Shown piece after piece: positions 33,932-47,127 of a stretch of DNA of 64,000 bases. A model generated the notes under the pieces. The model saw only the letters and a program-made list of their open reading frames with translations. It did no database searches and was not told the origin of the DNA. The position numbers were made by a program, and so were the translations under genes. The number at the start of each line of letters is the position of its first letter. The stretch's first letter is position 1. Origin of the DNA: Cytospora piceicola (taxonomy: Eukaryota > Ascomycota > Sordariomycetes > Diaporthales > Cytosporaceae); the NCBI GenBank assembly GCA_023375675.1, contig JALQBC010000025.1, positions 62,001 through 126,000 on the forward strand, given 5' to 3'.

Positions 33932-35954
33932 TCAAGCAACCCTCTCAAAGCGCAGCCAGAGCTGCTCACTCGCCGGCCGTCCAGTATACCCGTCACCTTG
34001 CTCAATCCCACTATCGTCCAAGATATGTGTTGTGTATCTCGAATACACCGCGGCGACAACGAGTTTGATCTCTGTTCGCATTGGGCAATTCCCCAAGCAG
34101 GGATTAGCCTAGTCTCACGGAACACGTAGCACTGCATGCAAGAAGGAACCTTGCTTACCCCCCTTCTTGGGGCAGGTAGGTACCTTGAGAAGGAGGGGCG
34201 AGTGAGGAAAGGGAGGGGAGAAGGGGAGAAGGGGAGAATGAAGGGTGAAGAAGACGTCATGCAGCCAGCCAAGAAAGGTCTGGTTCCTCGCGAATGCCAT
34301 AACAGAGAGGCGGAATAGTCCGCAGCCAATCTCACGTGTAAGGGAGAAACAAAAAAGAAGATACCAAACAGTATCTCCGAGCAAAGAACACACTCACCAT
34401 GCATAGCAAAATGACTCCCGATACACATCCTCCCGCCCGAACTAAACGCCCAGAACCGTCTACCCATCTCCCTCCTCCTCTCCCGTCCCCCGCCATCCCC
34501 GCCCCCCAGCCAGCGCTGCGGCTCCCACCGCTCAGCCCCGGGAAACACCCCCTCGTCGCGGTGCAGCGCGTGCGCCAGCGCCGCGACCCTCACACCACCG
34601 GGCACCTCGTACGGCCCGACCCTCGCCCCGGCGCCCGGCACCACCCTCGGCTGCGGGCCCGGGATGGGCGCGTGGAGCCGGAGCGTCTCCGTCACGACGG
34701 CGTGCAGGAGCGGGAGCCCGTCCAGCCTCCCCGGGGGTTCGCCGCCGGGGCTGGCCGGCCGCTGGCCGGCGCCTGCGGGGCGGCCGAGGAGCTCCGCCCG
34801 CAGCTCGGACTGCAGGTCCGGGCGTCGGGACATGTGCCACGCGAGGTAGGTCAGCGCCAGCCCGGCCGTCTCCTGGCCCGCGAGGACGTGGTCCCAGAGC
34901 TCGGACTGGACCGAGAGGTCCTTCTGCAGGATGGTGGTGGCGTAGAGCGGGGAGTTCGCGCCGCTGGATTCTTCCTCCCTGCGGATGCCCTTGAGCAGGG
35001 CGTTCATCACCACGGGCTCGTCTGCCGTGTCCTTCGAGACGCCCTCACCGGTCTCGAGGTGCTTCATTGTCCGCCTGCACAGGTCGGTGTTCCACGCCGC
35101 AAGCTCCTGGTTAGCGGTATCTACCCAGCTGGGATACAGCTCAATTCCGATCCTCCTACACAGGGCAGTCAACCGTGGTAGCTCCTGTGGAAAGAAGCCA
35201 AAGTCATTGCGAGCCTTGTAAAGCTCCAACCAGTGCCCACGGTAACCTCGATTGTCAATGAAATTCGTACTCCGCGATATACCCCAAATGTAGGCCGAGA
35301 TAAAGTCCATGGCCGTCGCTAGGAACAGCGAGTAGACATCGATCCCACCCTCAGATAGGGATTGCTCCAAGGTAGGAACGAATCTGTCGTAAAGAATAAC
35401 ATTCGCTTGAGCGGTCATCGCCCGCGATGACCAGATGTACGATTTGGAATAGACATTCGAGATCATCCTCTTGCGCAAAGAATGTTCCCTCGACCCGCGT
35501 GAGGAAAACATATTCGGCACCCTTGATGTACACACACACACGATCAATCAGCTTATCTCTCCCGTACACACTTCACTGCCCCTTTACACCTCCACCGTCA
35601 CCATGTCGCTACTCACCCATAATTATCAAAGACAGCATACCACCCCGCCTTATCAAACCCACCCCCATACACCCTCCTGACCCCTTCAACATCGTCGACA
35701 CTAATCTCCCCAGGCGCCACACGTACATACGGCCCAAGACGCCCATGCGCCTCTTGTAGCGACGCGTTCTCGCTTTTCCGGAACCGCTTGTGGAGGATCC
35801 AGATAGGTGACACGGCTGCTGACCAGTGCGCGTTGGGGATTCTTGAGACTGGGGAGAGCAGTGCTGGGTATACCACAAAATGGTACGTCACGAAGACGAG
35901 GAGTGGGAAGACGAGGAGTGGGAGAATGGACATGGGGGGCAGGAAGGTTCCCAT
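33932..35954 (-). CDS. Cytochrome P450 monooxygenase, membrane anchored
   Basis: Exons 35954-35617, 35521-34398 and 34071-33932 encode 533 residues. N-terminal anchor (about 8-30, rich in Leu/Val/Phe) then the usual Pro-rich IPNAHW hinge. Motifs seen: I-helix A327-G-Q-E-T331, K-helix E391-T-L-R394, PERF-like AERWEPQRW (442-450) and the heme loop F472-S-S-G-G-R-M-C479-I-G481 with the cysteine ligand. The last exon provides the beta-bulge C-terminus (IKLVVAAVYSRYTTHILDD). It is an ER-bound class II P450 needing an NADPH-P450 reductase; substrate unknown. Intron 2 is 326 bp with a purine-rich GGGGAGAAGG tract. An ATG at 36002, 16 codons upstream in frame, is an alternative start. It is over 10 kb from the RiPP pair, so a link there is not suggested by position. 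Confidence 0.9.
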
Positions 35955-36952
35955 AATAGGTGTTGAGAACCGACTCGACCAACAGTTCATGGGAACGAGC
36001 ATGGTATTAATGAGGAAAGGACTGGGTAAGAGCGTACTGACTCCGACAAGAATGCACCATTGGCGTCGAAAAGCCGAGGCATTACCTGATGAAATCTTGG
36101 GTGACAAAGTGCGGGCATATTACCCGAACCCTAGATTTGGAGTCCGCAAGGGGCAGTAGACTCTTGAGGCCTTCGCAAACCTGCCTGCCCACAGTTGCCC
36201 ATGGTGAGCTTCACGGGTGAGTACGTTCACGTCAAGGAAGCATGGCGCCCACTATTGATCAAATAAGTTCATGACTTTTCCGGTCTATCGTTCAACCTAA
36301 GCCTACCAACCGTTGCCACCCATAAAAGTAATCGTTCGTGTTCAGTCCCCACTCTCCCCTCCTTTTCCTTCCTTTTCCATATTGAACGGACGTACGTCGT
36401 GTGGCACCTCAGCGGTTTCAGCTGGGCCATGACGACGGGGGTATTTTGATCAAACTCGGCCACAACAATCAAGTGCGCCAGAGCGGGCAACGAGCAACCA
36501 GACCGGAAACCTATAACGCCAACAGCCGAAGAAACACAAATCGTGTGTGCATCCATCCTGATCGTCCAAGCCGTTGTCATCCCTCCCTCGAGAATAAAGA
36601 AAAGATGCGTATCGATACATGGTAGAGCTTATGAGGCCAAAACCAGGTAACAAGAGTACATTCTTGAAGCACCGTGAAGCACATAATGAAATGGTCCACA
36701 AAGAATGTCGTAAAAATGCCTCCTCAGAACGGCCGAAGATACCAGACTAAAGGACGCCGACAATCCGTTGGCGATAACTTCCACTCAAGTAGCGGTGCCA
36801 GGGAACGTGCGAAGCCGCTGAAGTCTTTGATGAAAATGTCGTCAACACCAATGTCTGGTAAATATGTCGTTGAACGAGTCGAATAACCATGGGTATCATG
36901 TGCGGAACGCTCGAAGTGGCCGAACTTGGAGCGCGGGGGAGCCTTAGATCCT
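35955..36952. other. Intergenic: P450 promoter and PAB1 3' region
   Basis: Separates the P450 start from the stop of the poly(A)-binding protein gene transcribed towards it. The AT-richer part at 36640-36900 probably includes the long 3' untranslated region of the latter. No gene seen. Confidence 0.55.
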
Positions 36953-39315
36953 CTAAGCCTTGGCCTCCGGCTCCTCCTTCTTCTCGCCTTCGACCTCACT
37001 GCCCTGAGTCTTGACGTACTCGTCGTAGACGGTCATGGCCTCGTCGACCTTGGCCCGGAGGGCGTTATCGTCGTCAATGCTGTCTAATGTCAGCAACATG
37101 TCCTGCAGTACGGGTGCACGTCCAGGGTTACTCACAGGTTAACCAACTCCTGGTTGTCCATCTCAAGCAGCATGCCGGTGATCTTTCCGGCCAACTCGGG
37201 CTGAAGAGCCGAGATCTTGGGGAAGATGGCCTCGCCGAGAAGCTGCTTCTGCTGGGGGGGAGCCGCAGCAGCGAGCTGGGACTGGAGCAGAGCGGCGGCG
37301 CTCAGCTCAGGGCCCACACCCATCTGGCCTGGTGCGCCACGTCCCTGAGGACCAGCAGCGAAGCCTTGGCGGCTGCCCATGTTACCGCGACCTGGAGCAC
37401 CACCTTCTGGCATGTTAGTGGGAGGGAACCCGGGTACGTTGGGGATTTCTGTGGCATTCTGCATACCTGGCATGTTTCCAGGCATGCCCTGCATGGGACC
37501 GCGACCAGGCTGGACACCACGTCCGCCGGCGAGAGCTGCGGCTTGGTGCTGGACTTGCTGGAGAGCAGCAATGAACTGGGGGTTGTTGGGCTGGTTGTAG
37601 CCAGCGGGAGGGAAGTTTCCAGGCATACCGTACATGTTGGGCGGCATCTGCTGAGGAGGCATGCCGCCCCGGCCACCGGCCTGAGCAGGGTAGCCCTGGG
37701 GGAACTGGCCTTGACGACCACCGCCCTGAGCACCGGGCATGGGCATGCCGATCTGGTAAGGCATGCCACGACCAGCAGCGCCGGGGAAGCCAGCCTGCTG
37801 GCCAGGGGCGTAGAAGACTGGTGGCTGCATGAAGTGGCCAGGCATACCGGCAGCGGCAGCCTGCTGCATTCTGATCTGGTTGCGAGCCTGGATGCTAGCC
37901 TCAAGCTGGTTCTTTCGCACATCCTTGCGCTGAGCCAGAGCGACGTACAGGGGCTTGCTGTTGATCATGCGCTGGTTCATGTCGGCGACGGCCTTGGTGG
38001 CATCGTCAGGGTTGCTGAAGCACACGAAACCGAAGCCCTTGCTCTTGCCGAACTTCTTCTCGGACTTCTTCTCGGACTTCTTCTCGCCAGACTCCTCGCC
38101 GGAAGTCTCCTCGCCATCCTTCTGGTTCTCCTTGTCCTTGCCCTCCTTGTCCTCGTCGGACTCGGCAGAGTAAGCATCGCGCATAACCTTGGCAGAGGTG
38201 ATAGGGCCGTACTCGACGAACATGGCGCGCAGCTTCTCGTCATCAACATCATCGCTCAGGTTCTTGATGTACAGGTTGACACCCTGGTACTTGTTCTGCT
38301 TCTCCATGCGGGCAGCCTCGTAGGACTTGCGGAGCTCCTCCTCGCGCTCGTGCTTCTTCTGAGCACGACCGACGTAGATGTCTTGACCCTTGAAGTCGTT
38401 GCCGTTGAGCTCGTCGACGGCCTGGTAAGCAGCTTCATGAGTAGTGAAGTTGACAAACCCGAAGCCACGGTTCTTGCCGGACTCCTGGTCACGAGCGAGC
38501 GAAGAAGAGGTGATGTCACCGTACTTGGCAAACAGCTCACGGAACTCCTCGTCACTGGTGTCAGGGTTGATGTTCTTGACATAGACGTTGGTGAAGTTGG
38601 CCTTCATCTCCTCGAACTTGCTCTGGCGATCCTTCTTGGGGATATGGTGGCCGACGTAAACCTTCTTCTCGTTCAACAACATGCCATTGACGTGCTTGAT
38701 GGCTTGAGAAGCGGCCTCGTCAGTCTCGTAGTGCACGAAACCGTATCCCTTGGAGTTTCCGTGCTCGTCCTGAGCGACCTTGCAGCTGAGAATGTTGCCG
38801 AAAGCGGCGAAGGTGTCATGCAGAGCCTTGTTGTCAATGGCGACATCCAGGTTCTTGATGAAAACGTTGCCGGCACCAGTCTTGCGAAGGGCGGGGTCAC
38901 GCTGGGACCACATGATGCGGCAGGGGCGACCCTTGATGATGGTGTAGTTGAGCTCCTCAAGAGCCTTCTCACCATCACTGGTGGTGTTGTAGTTGACGTA
39001 TGCGTATCCCAGAGAGCGACGGGTAACAGCGTCACGGCAGACACGAATGGAGGCAACGGGACCGATCTGGGAGAAGAGCTCGAAGAGCATGGCCTCGGTA
39101 ACGGTAGGGTCGAGCTCACCAACGTAGAGGGAGGCGGAGGAAGCGTGGTTGGGAGCGGCGGAGTTGGGGGTGGGTCCAGCATCCTCGCCGTTGAACTCAG
39201 AGGGGTTGACGGCGGTGTCGATGCTAGCGGGGGCCTTGTCGGAGCCGTTCAGGTTGGTGTTGCCGAGATCAGCAGCGAGCTGGTCAACAGCGGCAGCGGG
39301 GGCGGGGGAAGCCAT
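36953..39315 (-). CDS. PAB1: Poly(A)-binding protein, cytoplasmic
   Basis: Exons 39315-37136 and 37079-36953 (56-bp intron, GTGAGT to AGACAG) give 768 residues. Four RNA-recognition motifs are visible: RRM1 from [10 protein letters not shown] (about 61), RRM2 from [13 protein letters not shown]3 from [11 protein letters not shown] and RRM4 from [14 protein letters not shown]4 carries a Lys/Glu-rich insertion of about 40 residues between RNP2 and RNP1, as in other filamentous fungi. A Pro/Gly/Met/Gln-rich linker follows and then the MLLE domain, whose last helices cross the intron ([18 protein letters not shown]). It coats mRNA poly(A) tails and binds eIF4G and the deadenylation machinery. Strong codon bias (C-ending codons) creates a 745-codon open frame on the opposite strand. 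The start at 39315 follows an A-rich leader; the open frame's GTG further up is not used. Confidence 0.97.
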
Positions 39316-41142
39316 TTCGATTGAAGTCAGATGCACTTGACAACACTACAAATAAGTGGTGGTGATTAGCGATCGCCTTATAAAAGTACAGTGAAAGGGC
39401 TGATGTTGAGAAATGAGGTTTCAAAGTGCTGCGTTTGCTTTCCAATTACCAGTATCAGGCCAAATGGGTGTCGCCTTCTCTGGTTCCTGGAAAAGTGAAA
39501 GATAAAACGCACCTAGGTAAGTTGATGTCGAGAGGTCGTGTGACGACGAATGAATGGAATTGACCAGACGGAGAGCGACAAAGCAAACCAGGAGGGTCAA
39601 AGGCAATCGGGCGATTGAGAAATCTGTGGGATTTGGGATCGGCGGTTGCAGTGATTGATCAAAGGAAGAGACGACAAGGACCGCGTCTCTGAATGATCAA
39701 GTGGTTGAGTTGTGGAGTTTTGGGGTTTTTGTAGGTGTAGTTTGGGTTTTTTCGTGATGGATTTTCAAATTTTTTTTGTGATGTTTTTCTGATGAAAGAA
39801 CTCGACGAGAACAGAACTCATGTACGTGGTGACCGTACGTTGGGAAACTGAAACTCGCTGCGACCGTGAAGGTTTTCTTTGTGGATAAGAGGTTGAGAGT
39901 TGTTGGAGGTAGGAAGAGAAGGAAGAAAGGCTCGGCGGAAGAGGAGTCGATCTTTTTGGGATGAATTTTTTTCTGGTAGCTGGCAGTCGCGGGTGATGCC
40001 AACGACGCTAGTGGGGAAGTGCCCACGGGCCTCATCGCGCCTGCCAAATCTGCGCAGCAGGGATGTGCACAGCAGTTTGTATGTGCCCAAGTGCTTTAAG
40101 TGCATGACTAACGGGGCTGTTCCTTGAAATTCCAGCCAAAACTACTTAGGTACTTAAGTACATAGTGAGGCGAGTACTGTGGTAGGCACGTGCTAGGTAC
40201 CTCGTATATATCGCCACGCTCCGGTAGACCGGCTCGAACTAAGAAAACGTGTTTAGGCGGTAGACTACCAAATTCACTTGAAAGATCTGGTTGTTAATTT
40301 TTCTTCACCGACCCTACTGTGTAGGTCTGTCTGGAGGTCGATATTGACTGTGGTGGTGGTTGTGGCTGTGGCTGTCGTTGTGTGGTGGTCCTGTTTCCTT
40401 GAAGCTTAAAACTATGTCATCACCAATGCGAGGCTGGTGTTTTTGTTCCTCAATACATTTTCTACAATAGGGAGAAGATTCAAAGGCCAAACACATCCAT
40501 GGATCTCATCGAAGGTTCTATTGTAGATAAGTAGTAGGCAATCAGCTTTTGAAGCAGCCATTTTGATGCGTAGGAGTGGGCGGGCATACAAACAATGTTG
40601 ATGCTTCAAAGCGGGATGCTGTGATGCAAGTGAATAAATTACCCATGTACATAGGTAGACTTCTCCACTTTATCGCTTGTCAGTCAGCCTCTCGTTGATA
40701 GAGGGGTACGGCGGGGTGGGCAGTAACGGTAACTTCACCTCGGTATTCTTGACGGACTGTCACGGCTGTTTAGCGAACCAGTTGGTGCCAAATTGGTGGG
40801 GTCGGTTCTAGTGACGTGTGAGTTGGACTGGTTTGCTATCATTTCCTACCAAGGCTGACTAAATGCACGGGCAGACCGGCTGGACTTTCCGGAAGCCACC
40901 CGGGGTCCCTTGGCTGACCACTTGCCTGCCTGGTGCTCTATCACCTTCTAGCTGAGGCCAAAGCCGAAGCCGCCTATAATTCTCTAATTCCGTATTAGAT
41001 GACATACCTGTCTCTCATAAGACCATTCCCTCGACTCTGGTGGCGGCTTCAAAACCGTAGTTTCTCGCGACTTCACGCCTCCGACGACTCCCGAACCTGC
41101 TTCGATGTGTGGTTGTGAGCACCACCTCAGCCCGCCACCAAG
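39316..41142. other. Intergenic, PAB1 promoter and leader
   Basis: Divergent spacer between PAB1 and the HECT ligase. T-rich tracts at 39710-39790 on the plus strand (A-rich in PAB1 orientation) fit a long PAB1 leader, which in many species is autoregulated through A-rich sequence; that is inference. TAGGTACCTA-type motifs at 39511 and 40144-40162. No other gene seen. Confidence 0.5.
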
Positions 41143-44100
41143 ATGTTCCCTACCTTCTCCGGAAGCTCGCGGCGGCCGCGAAATGTGAACATGAGCGGCC
41201 AGAAGAAATTGAATCCTTTCGCAGCTACTTCATGGACACCATCGAATGCATCCAGTGCGTCAAAGACCGTTGCCGATGCCCAAGCTGAACGGAACAAGCG
41301 ACAACTGGAGAGGGACAAGCTCAAGGCTGCACAGTCCATACAGCGGACTTGGAGAGGTCATAGGTCAAGGAGGAACTTGAAAAATGAACGGCGCCAGGCT
41401 CTCGATGCTCTCTACGGCGATCCTTCCATTTCAAACCCTCGAACACGAGCATCCGAAGCTCTACCTTTTGTTGTTTCAGCTCTCGATCCTCGAATACCTG
41501 CCGATCGGTTACGGCTGGAGCGCTTCGCCCGAGACTTGGTGCAATCGAATTGCTATGTCGTCAAGTCCGAGTCAATATCACACACGTCCCAAATAAAGAG
41601 ACTGACGAGCCTGTTGCTAGCTTTCTTGCAAAGGTATGTGTATTCCAGTTCTACAAAACTTGACATGCCCACCTATACCACTTCTTGATCATCCGCAGCT
41701 GACAGCATTGCCTAGCTCCGTCGACGACCGAGTCCCGCATTTGGTATTCGTGCCGATAATAGAAATCCTCAGCTCAAGATTCGAAGCTACGTGGGACAGT
41801 CTCGATAGCCTTTACGATGTTGTTGGGAAATACTGCCGCAATGGGAGCAATAAGGAAGCCGAGAGCCTCTCATTGTTGGAGCAAGCCATATTGGTACCAC
41901 TGTCGCAGGATACGGGGCGACGCGCTTCGGATGCGTTTGCTCTGCGGTTCCTGACACAGCCAGATCTTGAGTTATTCGAGGGCAACGTATCCGCATTCGC
42001 AGAGAGGGTCAATACGGAAAAGATCTCAGCTGCAATTGTGGAAGCTTACGCCAACGGATGGGCTTCAGCACAACCAACGGTCGCACGGCTCTGGCTCTTG
42101 GCCCACTTCATTGCGCTGGGTAACAGTAGGAAGGACGTATCTCCAGGTCCTTCCTATCTGAACGCGCTGTACATCCAACTGTCGACTCTGCATGGTGAGT
42201 TGAAAAAGTATCACATCGGTCAAGGCTCGAAGTCCCCGACAGACCCTGGCAGCTCCAAGAAACGTCTGCCACCATTCATTGAGGGAACCATTGAATCGTT
42301 AGTCGAGAAAGACGAGATCTCCAACATCCTGGAGAAGTTCACGAGGTGGGTAGATTTTTCGGGTTGATAGGTTTACATGTTTACTGACTGAGTACTAGTA
42401 ATTTTGCCGGCGCTTCCCAAGAGGAGCACAGCGAGGCCAGCCTTCTCGCCGCTTATATCCTGACCCTGATTCGTTGCTTCCCGGCTCTTAGTGACGATAT
42501 CCGTATGAGATTATACCTCGCGGACATCCCCTCTCAAACGGGGCACCCCAACTCTGTCAAATTCTTCTGGAACGCTATGGCACGGACCAAAATATTCGCA
42601 AGCATACAGTCTGATGAACAAGGCACAACTCTGGACCTCCTACAGCGGAGAGAAACCAAACAGCTCGCCTCAATCAACGATGCGGTGTGGGACCGTGAGT
42701 GGCGTACGATACTACTTTTCCTCGAGCTCTACGTCTTTGTTCTGCGGCTTACCGATGACGATGACTTCTTTTCTCCGCTGCATTCCCCAGGTTTCCGTGT
42801 CGAGGCTACATCACGGCTGCGACAATGCATGCTCACAATAGATGAACTCAAGAGCCTTACTTTGTTCATGAAGAATCTCGCGTTCACAATATACTACAAC
42901 GCGAATGACCTCCATGAGCATGCGGCACGACTGAAACCACGCGAAACTACCACCGTGGATGATCTGTTCAACCCTCACTCAAAAGCATCACAGAAGACAG
43001 ACCAGACCCAAGAAACATATAATGTGGTTTCTGGAGTGGATTTTGACACGTTCAGAGGCACTATAACGACAGCCATGCGCATGGTCTACGAACGTGATTC
43101 TCGCCGGCGGTTCCTACCTCTCGATCACTGGTTGATGACTTCCAGGTTCGACATGGAGTCCTTCATGTCTGCCGTTGTGTCAGAAGACCAGAGACAACGG
43201 GAAATCGATGAGGATGGTAGCGATGACGAAGACACGAAGATGGACGATGATGATGACAATGATGCGGAGGACCAAGACTCTTATATCCGAATCACGTCGG
43301 GTTCCACGTTGCAAGCACTCCGCATAGAGAGGCTAAGAGCAGCACACCAAAGAGATCAGCGAAAGAGGTTATTAGCAACTGTTGCACCGAAGCTTGAGGT
43401 GCTGCGTAACATGCCATTCGTCATACCTTTTGATACGCGGGTTAAAATCTTCCGCGAGTTCGTGTACCTTGATAAACGTCGACGGAGAGAGGGCCACGTT
43501 GAACCAGACCAATGGCGTATGAGTGTCATGCATGGAGTCCGAGATCCTGGTAGAGCCCGAGACGTCCTTGGACAGCATCATGCCAAAGTTAGACGAGGCC
43601 GGGTATTCGAAGACGCCTTCGAGCAATTCTACGAGCTGCGCGATGGCTTGAAGGAGCCAATTCAGATCACGTTTGTGGACCAATTTGACATCCCCGAGGC
43701 GGGCATTGATGGCGGGGGTGTTACGAAGGAGTTTTTGATGAGCGTTACCAAGGAAGCCTTCACAAATGACAATGAGCTCTTCGTCGCTAACAGCAAGAAC
43801 TCGCTGTACCCGAACCCATGCGCCATCGACCAACGGCAGCACAAACTTCGAGAATTGGGATTGACACAAGACTCGACAGAGTTCAAGGAGACGACTATAA
43901 GTCTCCTCGAGCAATATGAGTTCCTCGGTCGGATTATCGGCAAGTGCTTGTACGAAGGCATTCTCATCGACGTCGTATTCGCGGGCTTTTTCCTGCTGAA
44001 ATGGGCAGCGGCAGCGTCGGATACCGGATACAGGGCCAACATCAACGACCTTAGAGAGCTTGACGAAGACCTCTATACGAACATGATGAAGCTGAAGAAC

Positions 44101-44757
44101 TACCACGGTGACGTCTCCGAACTTAGCCTTGACTTCACCATCGACGATCAGATCTCCATGCCCGGCGAACCCGTCAAGATCGTCGCGCGCAACCTGGCAC
44201 CTAACGGCGACAAGATGACCGTCACGAACGAGAACAAACTTCTCTACATCAACTACGTGGCGCGGCACCGCCTCCTCGTGCAGCCCTCGCGAGTAACACG
44301 CGCCTTCCTCACGGGCCTAGGCACCATCATCGAGCCAGCCTGGATGAGCATGTTCAACCAGTCGGAGCTGCAGAGGCTCGTGGGCGGCGACAGCTCCGAG
44401 ATCGACGTCGAGGACCTCCGGCGCAACACCTACTACAGCGGGCTGTACCAGATCGGCGACGACGGCGAGGAGCACCCCGTCATCAAGATGTTCTGGGAGG
44501 TCATGCACGGGCTCGAGGACAGCCAGCGGCGCGACGTGCTCAAGTACGTCACCAGCACGCCGCGCGCGCCGCTGCTGGGGTTCAGCCAGCTGAGGCCGGC
44601 GTTCAGCATCCGCGACGGCGGGAGGGACGTGACGAGGCTGCCGAGCGCGAGCACGTGTGTGAACCTGCTGAAGCTGCCGCTGTATGAGTCGGCGGAGCAG
44701 TTGAGGGACAAGTTGCTCTATGCCGTGAGTTCGGGCGCCGGGTTTGATTTGAGCTAG
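41143..44757 (+). CDS. HUL5: HECT-type E3 ubiquitin ligase, Hul5/UBE3C-like
   Basis: Exons 41143-41633, 41716-42345 and 42399-44757 give 1159 residues. The N-terminus has an IQ-type helix (AAQSIQRTWRGHRSRRNL, about 63-80), the mark of the Hul5/UBE3B/UBE3C branch. A helical middle region with an acidic Asp-rich linker (around 43220-43280) follows. The HECT domain occupies the last 380 residues: ITFVDQFDIPEAGIDGGGVTKEF at its start, NP-rich N-lobe, and the C-lobe with the catalytic Cys1127 in PSASTCVNLLKLP. The family adds ubiquitin chains at the proteasome and promotes processivity. Length is normal. Intron 1 uses the CCTAG acceptor at 41715; the nearer CCGCAG would put a stop in frame. Confidence 0.93.
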
Positions 44758-45071
44758 TCACTTGAAGGCGTCCTGTCAGAGTAGATGCATACTTAGGTAG
44801 TACTTCGGTACACTTTTTGAAGAAGGCCGGTGTTGGGGCCTCAGATTTGATTTGGCAAGGAGTTCTAGGCATTTGTCATCATTGTGGTGAAGGATTTTCT
44901 TCTCGTTGTTGCTGTGAACATGATCAATGAGTAGACTGGGAAAATAATACAAAAGTTTACTATCAGGTTGTGCTCTACATGCAACTAAGTAACCTTAACT
45001 AACTACAGGGGTATCATCCACATCTACACGCTATTCTTTCTGACAATGTGGTCTTATGTGCGACCATCCTA
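44758..45071. other. Convergent 3' spacer
   Basis: About 310 bp between the stops of the HECT ligase and GH125 genes. It holds one TAGGTA-type motif near 44794-44815 and otherwise AT-rich 3' sequence. Confidence 0.6.
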
Positions 45072-47127
45072 CTACTCCTGGAAACTTGTCTTCAGAATCC
45101 CCGGCTTCCTCGCCCTCAAGTCCAGAATCATCTGCCCAAACAGCCCATTGGCCCAACTAAACCATGGCCGCGTCCACGCCCCCGCGTCCCACACATTGAC
45201 GCTCTCATGGATCAGCCCCAACCCATCAGTGCTCGATATCAGCTGGCTCAGCATATCCTTGATCTCGTCGTCGTCATCACTCGTCATTATCCCCACTATG
45301 AGACTCATCGGCCACGCCATCCCCGGACCGATGTGTGCGCCGCCTGTGCCGTTTATCACTGGGCCGTGGTCGTAGTACGGGTTGGCGTCGGAGAGTACGA
45401 ACTTGCGGGTTGCTTTGTAGATTGGATCGGTGCGGCTTGTGTAGCCTGTCAGAGGGGCGGAGAGCAGGGAGGGAAGGTTGGCGTCGTCCTGGAATGTCAG
45501 TTAGCCTTGTGTTTCGAGAATAGAGAATCGAGGGAACGAGAGACTTGGGATGTTCGCTTACCATAAGACTTGCCGACCAGTACCCATCCACCTCATAGGC
45601 GTATATCTCGCCAAACTGGGGGTGTGTTATCTTTCCATATTTCTCGACTCCATCTTTGACCTCTTTGGACATGCGGCGCATCCTGTCTGACACAGACTCG
45701 TCGTCTTCTTCGTCTCCAGTTCCCTCGTCTAATTCTTCCTTGACATCGCCGTCAACCACAGCCTGCGCATGACTTCCCGACACCGCGGCTAGCCGTTCCT
45801 CCTCCTTCTCAACCATTGTCACAATCTCGGCACAAAGTCCCAGGTACTTAGCGAGCATCATATTCGCTGGGATCAAGAACTGAAACGTCGTTGCGTCGTC
45901 GCTCGGTCGGAAGGCGCTCCTCACCAATCCCGTATCGCCTTTCACAGGTGATCCGTTCCCCCTGTTCGGTAATGTCTCCGTCGCCACATTGGTGACTCTC
46001 CTAAACTGATAGGGCGCATCCGGTACCTTACCGTCACTCTCGTAGGTCGACCGGCGCATACTCTCTGCGGTATCGAGGACTGCAACGACGGCATCAAGCC
46101 AGCCATTCGTACCATTCCTCCTCCCCGTTCTCTTCTTCCTTTTGATGACTTGGCCCTTCCCAAAGCCTGTCGTAGGAACTCTACCGATGCTGGCATCGAT
46201 AAAAAACCCGGCGTCCTTCGTCCGGCTGAAGTAATCCCAGCTCAACTGCAGGAAAGACGCCAGGCTGTCCAGCTCATACTTGCACTCGAACACAACCTCG
46301 GGTTTGTACGGCGGCGCCACGAAGTCCGCCCTGTTCCCGTCATTTCCAGGTGTCATCCCGGACTCGGCGGGTGGCTGAAATGCGTTGCAGTGTGGCGAGT
46401 CGAGCACATATCTGCTCTGGAGGTTGATGGCGCCGCGGAACAGAGATGCCAGCTTAGAGCTGGGGTGTGAGGTAGTGCTTTTCTGGTCGCCATCCGCTTT
46501 GGCGTCCTTGTTCTTGTCGTTGATGGGCCCCAGAAGGCTGACGTAGCTCTGCAACTGGTTGGCGCTGTCGCGCAGCCACATGGCGTGGATGTCGCCCGTG
46601 GTGATGAAAGTGAGCTCCTCCCCGGGCTTTGTGCTGCTCACACCCGTCCACGTCACGCTCGTATCCAGGGTGTTGGGGAAACAATTCTCGAACAACCTGA
46701 ACAGATCCGGGTCCTTGATCGTCCTGTTCATCTCCCGGATGACCTCCTCCACCTCCGGGATCACCACTTTCCTACACTCTGGCGCCGGGCGCATAGATGG
46801 GAGGTTGTACTTCCCACCCGTCAGCGGCTCGTGGGGGCGAGTTGCATATTGTTCGTATTCGGGACAGTCTCGGCCTTCCGTCACGGTTATGCTTTCCCCG
46901 CCGTAGGAGGCTTGTGGCCGCTCCGAAGCAGTAGGTGAGACGAACTCGCCGCCATGGATGAAATTTCTTGCGGCGCTGAAGAGGCTGTAGAGGATGATCA
47001 AGGTAGCCACGAGGATATAAGTTTGCTGTCGTGAGCGCCATATGCTACGGCGTGTGGAGAACGATCCTCCCGGGTACAGTATCCCTCGATCGGTTTGGAT
47101 AGTCACGCGCTTCTTGGTCGATACCAT
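45072..47127 (-). CDS. GH125 exo-alpha-1,6-mannosidase-like, type II membrane protein
   Basis: Exons 47127-45562 and 45488-45072 (73-bp intron, GTAAGC to ATTCCAG) encode 660 residues. One membrane anchor at about 36-53 ([17 protein letters not shown]) predicts a Golgi-type type II topology. The GH125 (formerly DUF1237) catalytic region has [46 protein letters not shown] and, in exon 2, the [25 protein letters not shown] block and [25 protein letters not shown]. Family members remove alpha-1,6-linked mannose, placing it in cell-wall or N-glycan mannan turnover. A Glu/Asp-rich insertion (around 45700-45780) is probably a disordered loop. Complete and apparently functional. Confidence 0.93.

Noticed and set aside
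34399..35181. 260-codon plus-strand frame opposite the P450
   Set aside because: It lies inside the P450 heme-domain exon and has no protein character.
33932..35954. P450 as a member of the RiPP locus
   Set aside because: It is about 10 kb from the UstY gene with three unrelated genes between, so there is no positional support.
37087..39324. 745-codon open frame antisense to PAB1
   Set aside because: It mirrors the strongly biased PAB1 codons exactly, yields a Leu/Val/Ser/Gly-rich translation without domains and includes the PAB1 intron. It is a compositional shadow.
43372..44268. 298-codon frame antisense to the HECT ligase
   Set aside because: Shadow of the HECT domain coding sequence in the complementary frame.
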